DNA of 64,000 nt from Posidonia oceanica (lineage: Eukaryota > Streptophyta > Magnoliopsida > Alismatales > Posidoniaceae). Every line of letters starts with the position of its first letter. Position 1 is the stretch's first letter. Location of the stretch: contig JAZBRS010000026.1 of assembly GCA_037176725.1 (NCBI GenBank), forward strand, positions 55,096,501 through 55,160,500. Direction: 5' to 3'. Under the pieces are notes generated by a model. The model made no database searches. It saw only the letters and a list, made by a program, of their open reading frames with translations, and was not told where the DNA came from. This document shows, piece by piece, positions 45,701 through 56,602 of this stretch. The translations under genes were made by a program, and so were the position numbers.

Positions 45701-46270
45701 AGGAGGGGTTGTTTGGGCAAGCTCTAGGGGGGTAGTGGCAGGAAGCTGGGCCGCTACAGGCTGGGCAGGGATTTGGCTTGCTACGGGTTGATTTGGGGTT
45801 GGATCTGCTACGGGTTGGCTGGAGGGTGGGGGCATAGCAGGTTTGGGGTGATTTGGCCTAATTGCCGGTGCTGGGGGCCTATAGACCCTCCCCGATCGCG
45901 TTACTTCCGCACACATTTCTATGGCGTAACTGTAAGGGACGCGATGGGTGTCCAAGGTTAAGTCAATAACCACTGGAGCACGTGCTGTGAGCACAGGAGG
46001 GGTTACAGGGGGACCTACTGGGTATTGAGGTCTACCTAGAGGGCATGGTTGTTGGGGTGGGAAGGCTAGGGCAGGTTGAGGTCTGCCTAGAAGGTGTACA
46101 GGGGATTCTAGCTGAGGTTGCCCTAAGAGGTGGACGGGGGATCTAGGCTGGGTTCTAGCTAGAAGGTGTACAGGGGATTGAGCCTGAGGAAGCACAGCGG
46201 GAGGCGCGCTCCGGCCTGGCATGCGGTCGGATCGTGTGAATTCCCAACTCAGAGCCGGCAACTGCCGCAA
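39800..46270 (-). CDS. pol: Pro-pol polyprotein: protease, RT, two RNase H, integrase (element C)
   Basis: This 2156-codon ORF is the enzymatic polyprotein of the element. Residues 1-160 are Pro-rich. The protease core is at about 240-400 with Asp294-Asn-Gly, but residue 297 is Leu where element A has Ser. A low-complexity linker of about 700 residues, rich in Ser, Ala, Glu and Gln, follows. Reverse transcriptase spans about 1120-1340, with Asp1220 in FMDGFSGY and YVDD at 1282-1285. A first RNase H (about 1400-1510) lacks the usual Asp (Leu-Tyr-Leu-Ser). A second, archaeal-type RNase H has Asp1588 in YFDG. Integrase has Cys1847-x2-Cys1850 of the HHCC zinc site and Asp1879, Asp1940, Glu1976, with exactly 35 residues between the last two. 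The dual RNase H places it in the Tat lineage. The Met at 46270 is only the first in frame; the real product probably came from a gag-pro-pol fusion. Confidence 0.95.
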   Translation of the reverse strand: MRQLPALSWEFTRSDRMPGRSAPPAVLPQAQSPVHLLARTQPRSPVHLLGQPQLESPVHLLGRPQPALAFPPQQPCPLGRPQYPVGPPVTPPVLTARAPVVIDLTLDTHRVPYSYAIEMCAEVTRSGRVYRPPAPAIRPNHPKPAMPPPSSQPVADPTPNQPVASQIPAQPVAAQLPATTPLELAQTTPPIAKKNQPKADLTSQLKKVKADISIWDLIHTSTEHREAFLRVFQATRVSQSIEPSALESMVGLIAEPQVISFTSDELPPAGINHNQPLFVTVQFKNFRIPLTLVDNGLGLNVCPLRTATKLGFKAEDITPAVKGMTAFDNTHHDALGILVIPLAIGPVVFDVEFYVVDLKPNFNLLLGRPWLHKHQVLPSTLHRMIKYRRSDDVIVVMAENFEKERIEAVSPVSSQAIPFDPETSEALYRVNRCESVNFIPDLERVNSLTIHSNPFRMVENVCHRWGYIKGTPLRRHSQGIAEPIVAVERRKSEGLGYEPKLNKDHCLQLEDQEPAIPRDLTNFTSAGVLGSTDDQATAPTEDWVCIEDYYSDEEQSGIVEAVPTGSKAMISTEAPQSACSALPLADTADSSVGSVAELASSHTFAATSASQVQAAAVQESRTLLLAESGRLPAVTVTPVPLSLSLEGQLINSVSSTAQPTPAAASLGAQSAQSASHLPDAKQQLSWQDPMASEAALSQPRQVAEDQLSAIVSRPLSPQKSTSACPSPATVTLAAYPFVAPLTSLFGSPTPKLPLSGAPMSQIMQIPRAAIRLAAGPVPQAPGAYYVDSPSDEEEGMAIEAQVDSWMSDLELLYQEQIKSIAEDLAEHRATERKGKAVVTDPPLQEDHASIMVLEEGSAAPDSPRPDELITLRPEGGSRWFVQHMPHWSSIASGSAQISRRSGIHSTSTLEDSEEEALVVQAAAATEQKAESVTELSAASVAESSAVSTAESARPSAVSAEHSAESVRPEQTAEGVARTGVAHRGYKNTRVSVTILKRHQGQAAKHIHSFNITSPYFEKEILSELIAYGEEDDTGMDEIDEPLPQFRPYDDDPEGPNLHVEEETEVVNIGTAEEVREVRISAQLSSQPRTEFIAFLKEYADIFAWSYEDMVGLDIEIVVHNLPLNPDAKPVKQKLRRWRPQWMLMIKEEIMKQLRVNFLRVVLYPEWLANIVPVPKKDGRIRICIDYRDLNKASPKDDFPLPHIDVLVDNTAGHKMLSFMDGFSGYNQIKMAEEDMEKTSFITPWGVFCYQVMPFGLKNAGVTYQRAMTALFHDLMHQEVEVYVDDMIAKTRELEDHLACLRKLFDRLRKYKLRLNPKKCVFGVSSGKLLGYIVSQRGIEVDPMKAKAIVDMPPPRTEKEVRSLLGRLQYISRFIAQLTPICEPIFKLLRKNAQIDWSEECQAAFAKIKQLLIKPPVLVPPTPGRPLLLYLSTTQHSMGAVLGQHDESGRRERAIYYLSKKFNECEARYSTLEKTCLSLVWAAQKLRHYMMAYPVQLLCRHDPIKFLFQKPAMVGRCAKWQVLLSQYDITFVTQKSMKGQAMADHLTDLPLPEYQPLQTQFLDEDILFAMEGSEQKDPEKQEEWQLYFDGTVNKKGRDVGAVLTTPQGQMIPFVRKLTFTCTNNQAEYEACILGLKVALEHKAKKLHVHGDAMLVISQVNGDWRTKDPKLVPYHEHLLRLMEEFESICFTYMNRAKNAYADALATLASWLVIPEDSVVDVSVTHIEQPAYCMNIEEADPTEEQPWYQDIKSFLESGSFPPDTAAADKRTLARLASKYVLGAGQLYRRSYNQMLLRCLNKSEADTLMLQVHAGTCGPHMNGVLLAKKIMLQGYFWQTMEADCCRFVRRCHNCQIHGNFIKAPLQQLHNMSSPWPFSTWGIDVIGAIHLAASNGHRYILVAIDYFTKWVEAASYKTVTTVATEKFIKNNIVARYGVPHSVISDNGTNFIAKRIEEYLQSLKIKHHRSSPYRPQMNEAVESANKNIVKILKKMAETHKDWHDKLPYALWAYRTSIRTSTGATPYSLVYGMEAVLPVEVEIPSLRILREAELEEAEWVEDCCVKLNLIDEHRLQAMHNAHCYQKWMARAFLKKVQPRNFQLGDLILRAIHLPDGRGKFRPNWHGPFVVKQIFSGGAVTLEDMDQVGQSKPVNLCYLKKYYQ

Positions 46271-47119
46271 GATAGAGATTTACAGGGAAAGGCTCAGAGA
46301 TATCAGAGATAAGATCAGAAGGGTCTACCACAGAGGTAGCAGGCCCAGAAGGAAAGACAGAATGGATGCCTGAGGTTCCCGCCCCTCCCGGATAAGAGTG
46401 CTCCGGTAGGGGTTGGTGGATGATGCCAGAATGAGGGGGAACAACTGAATGTGCAGATGCATGTGTGCGTGCTTGAGTGGATGCCTCGTGCGTGTCAATC
46501 ACAATCGTTCCCGATTCGAGTAAATCCTGAATAGTGTTCTGTAAGGAGAAGCAATTGTCCGTCGAATGCCCGTACTTCGATGGAAATTGCAGAAGAGGTT
46601 CGCACTAAACCAGTACGGCAAGGGATTTGGGGGTGGACGAACCTCCGGGAACTTCAAGAGCGATGCAACCTTTGGCAAGATGACCGTGAGCGGTTCCACC
46701 AGTGGGGCGAATTTCTGCTTCTCAGTGGGTGGCCTTCTTTGCCTCTGGTATGAGCCTTGCTGAACCGGTGCGGCAAGGTAGACCGGTCTAGCGGTGGTAG
46801 TGATCTGTGGTGTGGGTGGATTCCTAGGTGCAGGAGCGTACACCATCTGAGCTGGGGCAGGCCGGGATGGCAAGCGAACAGGCACAGCAGGGGAGTCGAC
46901 GAATGCAACAGCGATTTCCGGCGAGTCTTTCCTTTTCGGCCGGTTGTTGTTGCTGCCGCTGTTGTTGTTGGAGGCGTTGCTGTTGGCACTGTTACTGCTG
47001 ATCGCGGCCTGCTTAGCGAACACAGAGAGAGCCGGGATGTTGCCGCTCCGCAAGGAACTCTCCACGCGCGCTCCAGCTCTGATGAGTGCAGCAAAAGTAG
47101 TGACTGGTTGGATGCTAAG
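46271..47119 (-). pseudogene. gag: gag 3' part, frameshifted and truncated (element C)
   Basis: It matches the C-terminal 300 residues or so of the Gag of element A, from the middle of the Gag domain through the Asn/Ser-rich linker to the knuckle. LTR D cuts it at 47120, so the N-terminus is missing. One base fewer than A lies inside the knuckle (near 46575), giving a false stop at 46499. An 8-base difference near 46205 brings the frame back into that of pol. At the position of the A stop codon this copy has CAG. Confidence 0.85.
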
Positions 47120-50100
47120 TGTAGTGATCCTGATCGGAATCAGGCTCGCTATTTAGCGGCGATTGGATCCGAGGAAGAGGCTCGACTCGAAAACACTTGA
47201 AATCGAGGAGAAAAGAGAAAGATAAGACAAATCAGAGTCGCCACCATGTCTATTAACGGGAGACAAGGAAAACCGGGGAAATGCGTGAATTAACACGCAA
47301 AACCAAGCAAGAAATGCAAAGCAAAGCAATGCAAAGGGAACAAATGCAAATACATGCAAATGAGATGACTCTAGCCTAGGATAAGGGCGGTACGGTCATT
47401 GCGGGCCAAAAGACAGGGCAAGGACTCCTGTTACGTGCGGGGAAGGTGTTAGGCACCCGCGACACGCCCGAAAATCGATCTTTCTAGGCTTACGCTCGCA
47501 TACGCAGGGAAATGCAGAATTGAATGCCTATGTGCCTATGAATGCCTAAAAGAATGCTCAAGGGGTGCTCTAAGTGGAGAGATGCAAAGAAAGGAAGTAA
47601 ACGTGCTGTCTAAGCGCTCAGCTACGCTGTCTGTGTTCCGAACCGGGCGAAACCTGGCTCGTGAGAACTCCAGGCAGTAAGCATCACAGCCCTATATGCA
47701 AATGCAGGCGAAAAAGCAAAACAACGGTAAAACCATGCAATGCAATTGGCATGCAAGAGAAACGGCGTAAAACACGCAAAACGAGGCGAAAAACAAGAAA
47801 GCGCGCAAAACAGTGCAAAAAGACAAGGTCGGAACGCAAAACGGGCGAGAAAGTAAGGCGGCACGTAAATCGGTGCAAAAGACGGTGACGGGCACGCAAA
47901 ACTGTGCCAAAAACAGGGCGAGCGTGCAAAACGACGCGAAAGACAAAGCAGGCACGCAAAACGGTGCCAAAACGAGAACGGGCACGCAAAACGGTGCCAA
48001 AAGCTGCGAGATAAAACATTGGAAAACTTTGTGAATGCTAAATGCAAAGAAGAGATCAGAAGATGCCAAAGAGGAGCAAAACAATGTGTGTGTAAGAACA
48101 GACATTGTTTAGGACCACCCAGGGTAGGTGTGAAGACCTACAAAGGGGAGAGTGAGCAAACGGAGGGATTACCACCTCTTTTGCGACCATTTCCCACTGA
48201 ACCGTTCCACGGTGTGTCTCGCATGCTGCCCAAAGCTCGCGATGCGATCAGATCGTGGAAAAGGGGGAAGAAAGTCACATTAAGTGGTAAATCCAAGGAA
48301 AACTCAACACAAAACACATAGAGAAACGCGAAATGGAGATCTGAGTTGATAGACAAGAAGAGGAGGCCCTATTCTATATGCTCAAGGAAACAGAAATCGA
48401 AAACGAGGAAAACTATGCAAATGGCATGCAAATGAATGCAATGCAGGGGTTCAGGAGGACATACCTGGAAATCCGGGAGCCTGATCTGAGATCTGCTTGG
48501 TCCATGCTGAAGAGCGCTTCGCTGCGGTCGCCTGGGCAGCTTTCTTGAGAAGATCCAACGGCCGGATCGGAAGATATCGCAGCTTCAAGGCAGGAAGGCC
48601 AGAACAGGGGAGAAGAGCAGATCTAGGTGTTCAAGAGGTCCTAGGGGTGTGTAAAAGGTCCTCCCAAGTGAAGGGGAGCTAAAAGTGCTTAGTGTGTGCA
48701 GAGGGATGCCAAAATGCAGGACTAAATGAATGCAGAATGCATGCACAAGCAAAAAGAAACAAGGGGAACAAACTTGGAAAAGACAGGAGTTCAAAAGCAT
48801 TTTTGAAAAAGAAAAGGGGCTAAAATGCAAATTTTCACAAAAAATGGGGTCCACAGAGGAGGGTTTTGAAAACAGGAGAGGGCAGAGGGTTATCTTGCAA
48901 AAGACTGGACTCAGAAAGCTAATTTGAAAAGAGGGTATGCATTGGAAGAAGTTTTGAAAACAAAAAGAAATCAGAATGCAATTTTGAAAAAAACTAGGGT
49001 CTAAAATGCAAATTTTCCAGAAAACAGGGTCCTGGGGAGTCTGGGAATGCAAGTGGAGGGTCTACATGCAATTTTGTAAGCATAGGAGTTAAAATGCAAC
49101 TTTAGAGGCAAAACAGTCTTTATACATGGTTTTTAAAAGATGCAAGGACCTATGTGTGATTTTTGAATCATGCAGGGGTCAAATATGCAATTTTGTATGG
49201 TAAATATGCTCTGAAAACACTGAAAAGGAATGATGTGCAATTTCTGGAAAAAACAGGGGCCAAAATGCAATGCAATAGGCTAAAATGCATGGAAAACAGT
49301 TACTGTCCATTTAAAATGGACCTAAATGCAAATGTGCAAAAACAGGAGGCAAAATATGCAATGCAGTATGCAAAAATTAAAAATAAAACCTAAGTTTCTA
49401 CAGTGCATGGACCTATATGCAAAATCAAAAACATGCAGGGATGCAGAATGCAATTTTATATGGTAAAATGCATGCAATTAAATGAACTGATTTAATGCAG
49501 GACCTATATGCAAAAATGGAAACCAGAGGGGCTAAAACACAAAAAATTACAACTAATCAGCACAGTAACAGGACTAGATTGCAAATACTGAAAAACAGAG
49601 ATAAAAGCAGCAATTTTGTATGGTTTTAAATTAAAAACTAAGCAGATTAAAAGGCATAAGGACCAGAATGCAAAAATGAAATAACTTAAGGCAGACATGC
49701 AATATTCACACAGAAACTTTATAATTAAGAAAATAAATGCACAGTGTTCGTCGACGGCGACGAGCACTGTAACACAAAGCCATCAGAGCTCGTGGCCACC
49801 GACAGGGGAGGCTGAGGAGGCGCAGATTGGCGGAGGGCGTAGCCGGCGACCGTGCGGAGCTCCGGAGATCGCCGGGGCATCATTCCACTGACTGGAACGT
49901 CCGGAAGACAGGAGGCCGGCGCTGGAGAAGACGGGAAGACCGGTGAGCCGCAGGAGCGTCTGGAGGGCTTGGAAGCCGATTCTGATCGGCGGGAAAGCAG
50001 CAGGAGGAGGAGAGAGAGCGGGGGAGGGCGAGAAGTACCTGCGGTGGCGCCTGGTGCGTCCTCCCGACCTCAGCAGTATTGGGGCTGGCCGGCGAAGTTC

Positions 50101-50801
50101 GTGCGGTTGCAGCGGCGACTGTCGGGCGCTCGCGGAGGTTGGGGCTGGCTCAGAGCAAGCTTCCGGTGCTTCCCAGACGTCCGGACGCGAGATCCGAAGC
50201 TCGGGCAGCGATTTGGTACCTTTTGGGTTCAGTAAAGTGACCGGAGGTGAGGGGGAAGTGTTGCTGCTCGTCTGGTTGGATGGAACCTTCCGGGAGGTTG
50301 CTGGAGGTCTGGAGAGTGAAGCTGGAGGGTTGGATTAGCTTTCTGGAGAGCGTAGGTGGAGTTTGGAGGATGGGCGATTTTCGGGTCTGTGGGAGGTGCA
50401 GGTGTTTGTGGTGAAGGTTTCGGTCTGTGGTGGGAGAGAAGGCTGGAGGCTGGGTGCTTCGGGAAGGTGGAGTTCAGGCGAATATCTGGGGAAGGTTTGG
50501 GAAGGTGCGGTGGACTGTGGTGGAGGTAATTTCAGGAGAGATTGGAGTTGGCTTGTAGGTAGCTTCTGCGGTGGATTCAGGTGAACCGGTGGTGGTTCTG
50601 GGTGGTGGAAAGGCCGTGGAAGGGTGGAGGAAGATTGCTGGATTTCTGGGTGAACTTGGGGGATCAATTGGGAGAGGAATGGAGGCTTGAAGTGGTGCCG
50701 GGTTATTGGAAAAGAAGGAGAAGGGTCTGCTGTGGATTTCAGGAGGAAAAGGAGAAGAATTGGGTTGGGAATGGCTCTGGAATGGGTGGCCTCTCTCCGG
50801 G
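47120..50801 (-). repeat. Partial LTR D inside gag of element C
   Basis: It starts with the LTR end TGTAG at 47120 directly against gag sequence, with ctaag (47115-47119) as the candidate target duplication. It runs through the intron-like block 48138-48464, the hairpin 49760-49793 and the splice-donor-like GT 50037-50038, then stops at 50801 within the CTCTCTCCGGG word where E begins. The remaining 2 kb or so of this LTR must lie right of the window or be lost. It is closest in sequence to LTR B. Confidence 0.88.
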
Positions 50802-53800
50802 TGTAGTAATCCCGATCGGAATCAGACTCACTATTAGCGGCGATTGGATCCGAGGAAGAGGCTCAACTCGAAAACACTTAAAATCGAGGAGAAAAGGGAA
50901 AGATAAGACAAATCAGAGTCGCCACCATGTCTATTAACGGAAGACAAGGAAAACCGGGGGAAATGCGTGAATTAACACGCAAAACCAAGCAAGAAATGCA
51001 AAGCAAAGCAATGCAAAGGGAAACAAATGCAAATACATGCAAATAAGATGACTCTAGCCTAGGATAAGGGCAATATGATCATTGCGGGCCAAAAGACAGG
51101 GCAAGGACTCCTGTTATGCGCGGGGAAGGTGTTAGGCACCCCCGACACGCCCGAGAATCGGTCTTTCTAGGCTTACGCTCGCATACGCAGGGAAATGCAG
51201 GTTTGAATGCCTATGTGCCTATGAATGCCTAAATGAATGCTCAAGGTGTGCTCTAAGTGGGAAAATGCAAGGCAGGGAAGTAAACGTGCTCTCTAAGTGC
51301 TCAGCTACGCTGTCCGTGTTCCGAACCAGGCGAAACCTAGCTCGTGAGAACTCCAAGCAGTAAGCATCACAGCCCTATATGCAAATGCAGACGAGAAAGC
51401 AAAACAATGACAAAATCATGCAATGCGATCGACATGCAAGAGAAAACGGCGTAAAACACGCAAAACGAGGCGAGAAACAAGAACGCACACAAAAAGGTGC
51501 AAAAGGACGAAACTGGTGCGCAAAACAAGCGAAAAAAACAAGGCGGCACGCAAAACGAGACAACAAAACAGAATGGCACGCGAAACGGTGCAAAAAGAAC
51601 GAAACCGGCATGCAAAACAAGCGAAAAAACAAGGCGATACGCGAAACGAGGCAAGAAAGCAGAATGGCATGTAGAACGGTGCAAAAGACGATAGCGGGCA
51701 CGCGAAACGGTGCCAAAACAAGACGAGCGCGCAAAACGGCGTAAAAGCAAAGCAGGCACGCAAAGCGGTGCCAAAACGAAAGCGAGCGCGCAAAACGGCG
51801 CAGAAACAAAGCAGGCACACAAAGCGGTGCCGAAACGAGAGCAGACACGCAAAACGGTGCCAAAAACAGCGAAACAAAACTCCGAAAAAGCTATGCGAAT
51901 GCTAATGCAAAGGAATAGACCAGAAGAAGCCAAAGAGAAGTAGAACAGCGCGTGTGTGAGAACAGACGCTGTTCGGGGCCACACAGAGCAGGCGTAAAGA
52001 CCTACCAAGGGGAGAGTGAGCGAACGGAGGGATTACCGCTTCTTTGTGACCGTTTCCCACTAAACCGCTCCACGGTGTGTCTCGCACGTTGCCCAAAGCT
52101 CGCGATGCGATCGGATCGTGGAAAAGGGGGAAAAAAGTCGCATTAAGTGGTGAATCCAGGGAAAACACGACACAAAACACTCAGGAGTACGCGAAACGGG
52201 GATTGGAATTGATAGACAAGAAGAGGAGGTCCTATTCTACATGCTCAAAGGGACCGAAAGCGAAAACGAGGCAAACTGTGCAAATGACATGCGAATGCAT
52301 GCAATGCAGGGGTTCAGGAAGACATACCTGGAAATGCTGGAGTCTGATCTGAAATCTGCTTGGTCCATGCTGAAGAGCGCTTCGCTGCGGTCGCCTGGGC
52401 AGCTTGCTTGAGAAGATCCAACGGCCGGATTGGAAGATATCGCAGCTTCAGGGCAGAAAGGGCCAGAACAGGGGAGAAGAACAGATCTAAGTGTTCAGGA
52501 GGTCCTAGGGGTGTGCAAAAAGGTCCTCCCAGGTGGATGGGAGCTAAGGGGGCTCTGGTGTGTGCAAAGGAATGCCAGGTGCAAGACTAAAAGGATGCCA
52601 ATGCATGCAAGAAGCAAGAAAAGACTAGAAGGGAATTTTTAGAAAAGTAGAGATTCAAAAGCTATTTTTGAAAAGAGAGGGGGTTTAAATGCAAATTTTT
52701 GAAAAGGATGGGGCTTACAGGCAGGGGTTTTGAGAACAGGAGGTGACAGAGGGTAGTTTTGCAAAGAATAGGCTTCAGAACACAGCTTTTAAAAGTTGGT
52801 ATGCATCAGAGGAAGTTTTGAAAGCAAATGGCAAGCAGAATGCAATTTTTAAAAACATCAGGGGCTAAAATGCAATTTTTCCAGAAAATAGGGTCCTGGG
52901 GAGTCTGGGAATGCAGGTGGAGGGTCTACGTGCAATTTTGCAAGCATGGGAGCTAAGATGCAGTTTTAGGGGCAAAACAGTCTTTTTACATGATTTTAAA
53001 GTGATGCAAGGACCTATGTGTCATTTTTAAATCATGCAAGGGTCAAGTATGCAATTTTAGATGTAAAATGTGTTCTGAAATCAAGGTCTGGGGACTGACA
53101 TGCAATTTTTGAAAATACAAGGTTGAAAATGCAATGCAATAAGCTAAGATGCATGCAAAATGATCACTATGCATTTAAAATGGACCTAGATGCGAAAATA
53201 AAAAATCAGAGGGGCAAACATGCAATGCAGTATGCAAAAAATAAAATTAAGACCTAGGTTCTACAGTGCAATGGATCAGACAGCAAAAATGAAAAAAAAC
53301 AGGGATACAGAATGCAATATAATAAGGCAAACTATGCACATTAAGATTACATGAACTACTGTAGGACCTGGATGCAAAAATTGAAAGCAGAAGGGCTGAA
53401 ACGAAATTTTTTACAACTAGCTAGCACAGTAAGTGGACTATCATGCAAATACTAAAAACCATAAACAGATCTTGCAATTTAACATGGTTTTAGATCAAAA
53501 TAACATAAGTCTTAACATGATTTGGACCTAAACGCAATATCAGAAACTTAAAACAAACAAAATGCAATGTGAAAAATTTGGTAAGTTAACAAAAGAAAAA
53601 AAAGAAGGAGGACTTACAGTGGAGGAGGCCGGAGCTCGCCGGCGATTTCTCTGGACCGGCGGAGGAGGGGCGACGCGAGGCGGCGGCGGGCGGGGGGAAG
53701 CTGCTGGGTGCGACGGAAGCGGAGGAGGAGTGCGGCGGAGTGTCGGCGGCGGCGGGCGCGCGTGGAGAGCATTGCTGTCTCGGAGCGCCGGCGACAGGTG

Positions 53801-56590
53801 CCAGAGAAGAAAGGAGCTTCGGCGAGGGCTTGCAGGCGGCACAGGCGACGAAAAGCCTCGGGGAAAAGCCGAGGAGCAAGAGGGTGACGAGAGGAATCCG
53901 GGGGAGGTCTGCTTCGGCCCTCACGCGCGCTGGAAAAGCCCACCCACCTTGGTGGCTTTCGGCCGGCCGGAGAGAAGTGGGGACGGCGGAGGGCGGCGGC
54001 TGCTGTGCTGGGGAGCCTTGGGGGACGTTGCCGGAGGTCCGAGGAGGATGACGGAGATTCCAGGGGGGTCTTCTACGGCCCGGAGCGAGATCTGGTTCGA
54101 CCGGAGCTCCACTGCGAAGGCCGAGGTGGATACGGCGATGTGCGGCGCTCCAAGGCGAGGCGAAGGCACGGGCGGCTAGGTGGTTGTCCGGGGAGTGCGT
54201 GGGAGGAAACAGAAGTGGATTTCACTGAGTGTGGAGGAAGATATGGATGTTTGAAGATTTTGGTAAAAAAGAGGACCCAAGTGTTTGTAGTGGAATGCGG
54301 TGGCTGTGGGAGGTTTCAGGGTGAGATATCGGGTGGGTTGTGAAGGTGGGAACTTGGTGAGTACGATGGTGGAGTTTGGGAATTTTTGGATGCTCGTGGT
54401 GGTGGGTTTGCAAAGAAGAAGGTCGCTCTGAGCTTGTTTGGGTGCTGGCTACTTCGGGGAAGGATTCCGGCAAGGATTGGGGGTCTTTTTGGGTTCTGGA
54501 AGAAGGGTGAGAGAGCTGGTGACTTCCTCTTCGCAGCTGTGTCGGCCGGACCCCTTCTGATTCCAAAATCCCAAGTTTTGATCCTTCAAACCTTGCTGGT
54601 TTCCAACAGTCAAAGGGAGAAGGCATGGGTTGCTGTCCTTGGTTTCAGGCCACAGGGTAGGGTGGTGATGGTGGTCGTGGGTCGTGGGTGATGGTGGGAA
54701 GTCAAGGTGGTGTCAGGGAGGTTTGAGAAAAAAGAAAACCAATGAGGGAGGCTGCTGTCGTTTTTGGCTGTGAGAGGAGGAGAGGAATGGAAGAAGAAGA
54801 AGAAGGGAAGGAGGGAAGAAGAAGGAGAAGTGGTCGGCTGTGGGCTGGGCCTTGAGCACAGTAAAAAAAGAAAAGAAAATGAAGGGGAGGAAGAGAGGAA
54901 TGAGAAGTGGGAAAGAAAGGAAGGAAGAAGAAGAAAGGAAGAGAAAGGAAATAAAATTTAGAAGAAAAAACAAATTAAAAATAAGTAAAAATACTAGAAA
55001 AGTTGTGTTGTGAGTTTAGATTTTTAGTGACTGTTTTTAGGTTAATTAGTGTGTTTTGGGCTTGATTAGGGTTTTATGGTTTTGTTTTGTTCTTAATTTG
55101 TTTTCCGTTTGATTAAGTGTTTGTTAAATCTTTTTAAATTGTTTTAAAAATTGTGTTTCCCTTGTCGGACACTTAGAATATTGATTAGGTTTTTTTTAGG
55201 ATTTATTTTCGTATTAATCAGGGTTGGTTTTGGGTTTTTAAGTCTTAGTCTTTTTAGGGTTTGTTTTTCTTAAGTCTTTTGGATTAGGTTTTTTAATTTT
55301 TATTTGTTGATTTTTCTTGATGTTTTTTAATTAGGTTTCTCTTGTTTGATTAAGAGTCTTCAAATCTTTTTGATGTGTTCTTCATTCTTTTTAATTGAGT
55401 TCTCAAATTGTTTTTCTTAGGTTTGTTAAGTTAAGCTTTTTCTTTCATTAATTACTTATCTTAGTGTTCTTAACTGTTTCACTTCTTTTTTAGGGTTTGT
55501 TTTTTAATTCTTTTGGTAGGGTTTTCACTTTTGGTGGGTCTTGATTTTTTTTTAGTTTTTTCCTAGATTTTTCGGTATTTTATTTTGGTTTGTTTCGCAT
55601 TCTTTAGTTTGCATGCTTGATTTTCTTTTTAGCTTGATTTAGTTAAGTTTAAGTTTTTAATTGCTTGCTTAATGTTTTTTAATTGTTTTTCTTAGAGTTC
55701 TGGTTTGTCTCTTTTATGTTTTGGAATTTTACAGATTTTTAGGGGTTTTTATGGGTTTTTGCAAAAGAAAGAAAAGGAAAAGAGAAGGAGGAAGGAAATG
55801 GAAAAAGGGGGAAATAAAAGGGAAAGAGATGAGTTGGAGGGAAATGATTTTTTAAAATTCAGGGAAAATGCTAAAAATAAAATAAAAATAGGAATAAGAT
55901 AGAGAAGGGATAGAAGCACAAAGAGGGCCCACAGCCAGGCCAGGGAAAGGGCAAGAAGGGGATGAAAAGGGAGATGATAATCAGGAGAGAGAGAGGAGAG
56001 AGAAAAAGATAATCCTGGAGAGAGAAAAGGATAATTTGGGTGAATGGAGGTCTTAAAGGTCTTGGAATGGGATGAAAAATGGCGAGTGGGTAGTCTAGGG
56101 CTTAAGGTATTCGGTCTAAGGTTTTGGTTTGATTCTAAGAAGGTTTTGGAGGGGTTTCAAGGTGTAGAAAAAGGGGAAATTCACCTAGGTTTTCTAGGGT
56201 TTTTGGGAATGGGTTAGGTTTAGAAATTTCTAGGTTCTAGAGTAGGTTTGTTGAGTGGGTGTTGGTGGATTTTCCTATGGATTTTGGTCAAGTTTTGAGC
56301 TCGGGAAGAGGGGTAAAGGCTTAGGTCAAGTTGGCTGGTTTTGAAGGGTAGAAAGGAGGGTTAGGGTTTGGTTTTGGCTTGGGTTTTGGATGGTTTCAGG
56401 GTAAGGTTTTGGGATGGTTTCAGGGTAAGGTTTTGGGGTTAGAAAATGGGTGTGGTTCTAGGTTTGGCTTTGAGGTTTGAGCTGGAGTTTTGATTTGGGA
56501 AGAAGGATGAAGAGAAATATGCGATTTTGGGTTTTTCCTAGCTGCTAGAGAGATCTGCCGATTCAGCCTTGTCGAAATGGGATGTCAACA
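50802..56590 (-). repeat. 3' LTR of element E (5789 bp, E/G subfamily)
   Basis: It begins TGTTGACATCCC at 56590 and ends CTACA at 50802. Its half nearest the PBS end resembles the other LTRs (intron-like block 52002-52327, minisatellite 51365-51870). The GC-rich module (about 53610-54700) and the first 190 bp or so of the LTR differ from A/B/C/D/F and match only G. The splice-donor-like GT is at 53616-53617. Confidence 0.92.
53614..54169 (-). pseudogene. LTR-encoded Pro/Arg-rich ORF, frameshifted copy (LTR E)
   Basis: Two overlapping minus ORFs (53921-54169 and 53614-53943) match the N- and C-terminal parts of the 184-codon ORF in LTR G. A frameshift separates them in the overlap. Both copies begin MPSPRLGAPH and end RPPPL at a stop that overlaps the splice-donor-like GTAAG. 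No known domain is recognised. Confidence 0.45.
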
Positions 56591-56602
56591 GATGCCCCTC
56601 CT
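56591..56602 (-). other. Polypurine tract (element E)
   Basis: The minus strand reads AAGGAGGGGCATC next to the LTR start, matching element C apart from one base in the purine run. Confidence 0.8.

Larger units (their letters stand above)
28415..47119 (-). mobile_element. Element C: Tat/Ogre-like retrotransposon with 3' extra ORF
   Basis: Read leftwards from 47119 this has the 3' part of gag, pro-pol, an extra ORF, a repeat-filled 3' UTR, the polypurine tract and the 3' LTR. The 5' LTR and gag N-terminus are displaced to the right of the D/E/G nest, outside the window. The left flank tcatg (28410-28414) is the candidate target-site duplication. This copy keeps the longest coding region of the window. 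Confidence 0.88.
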
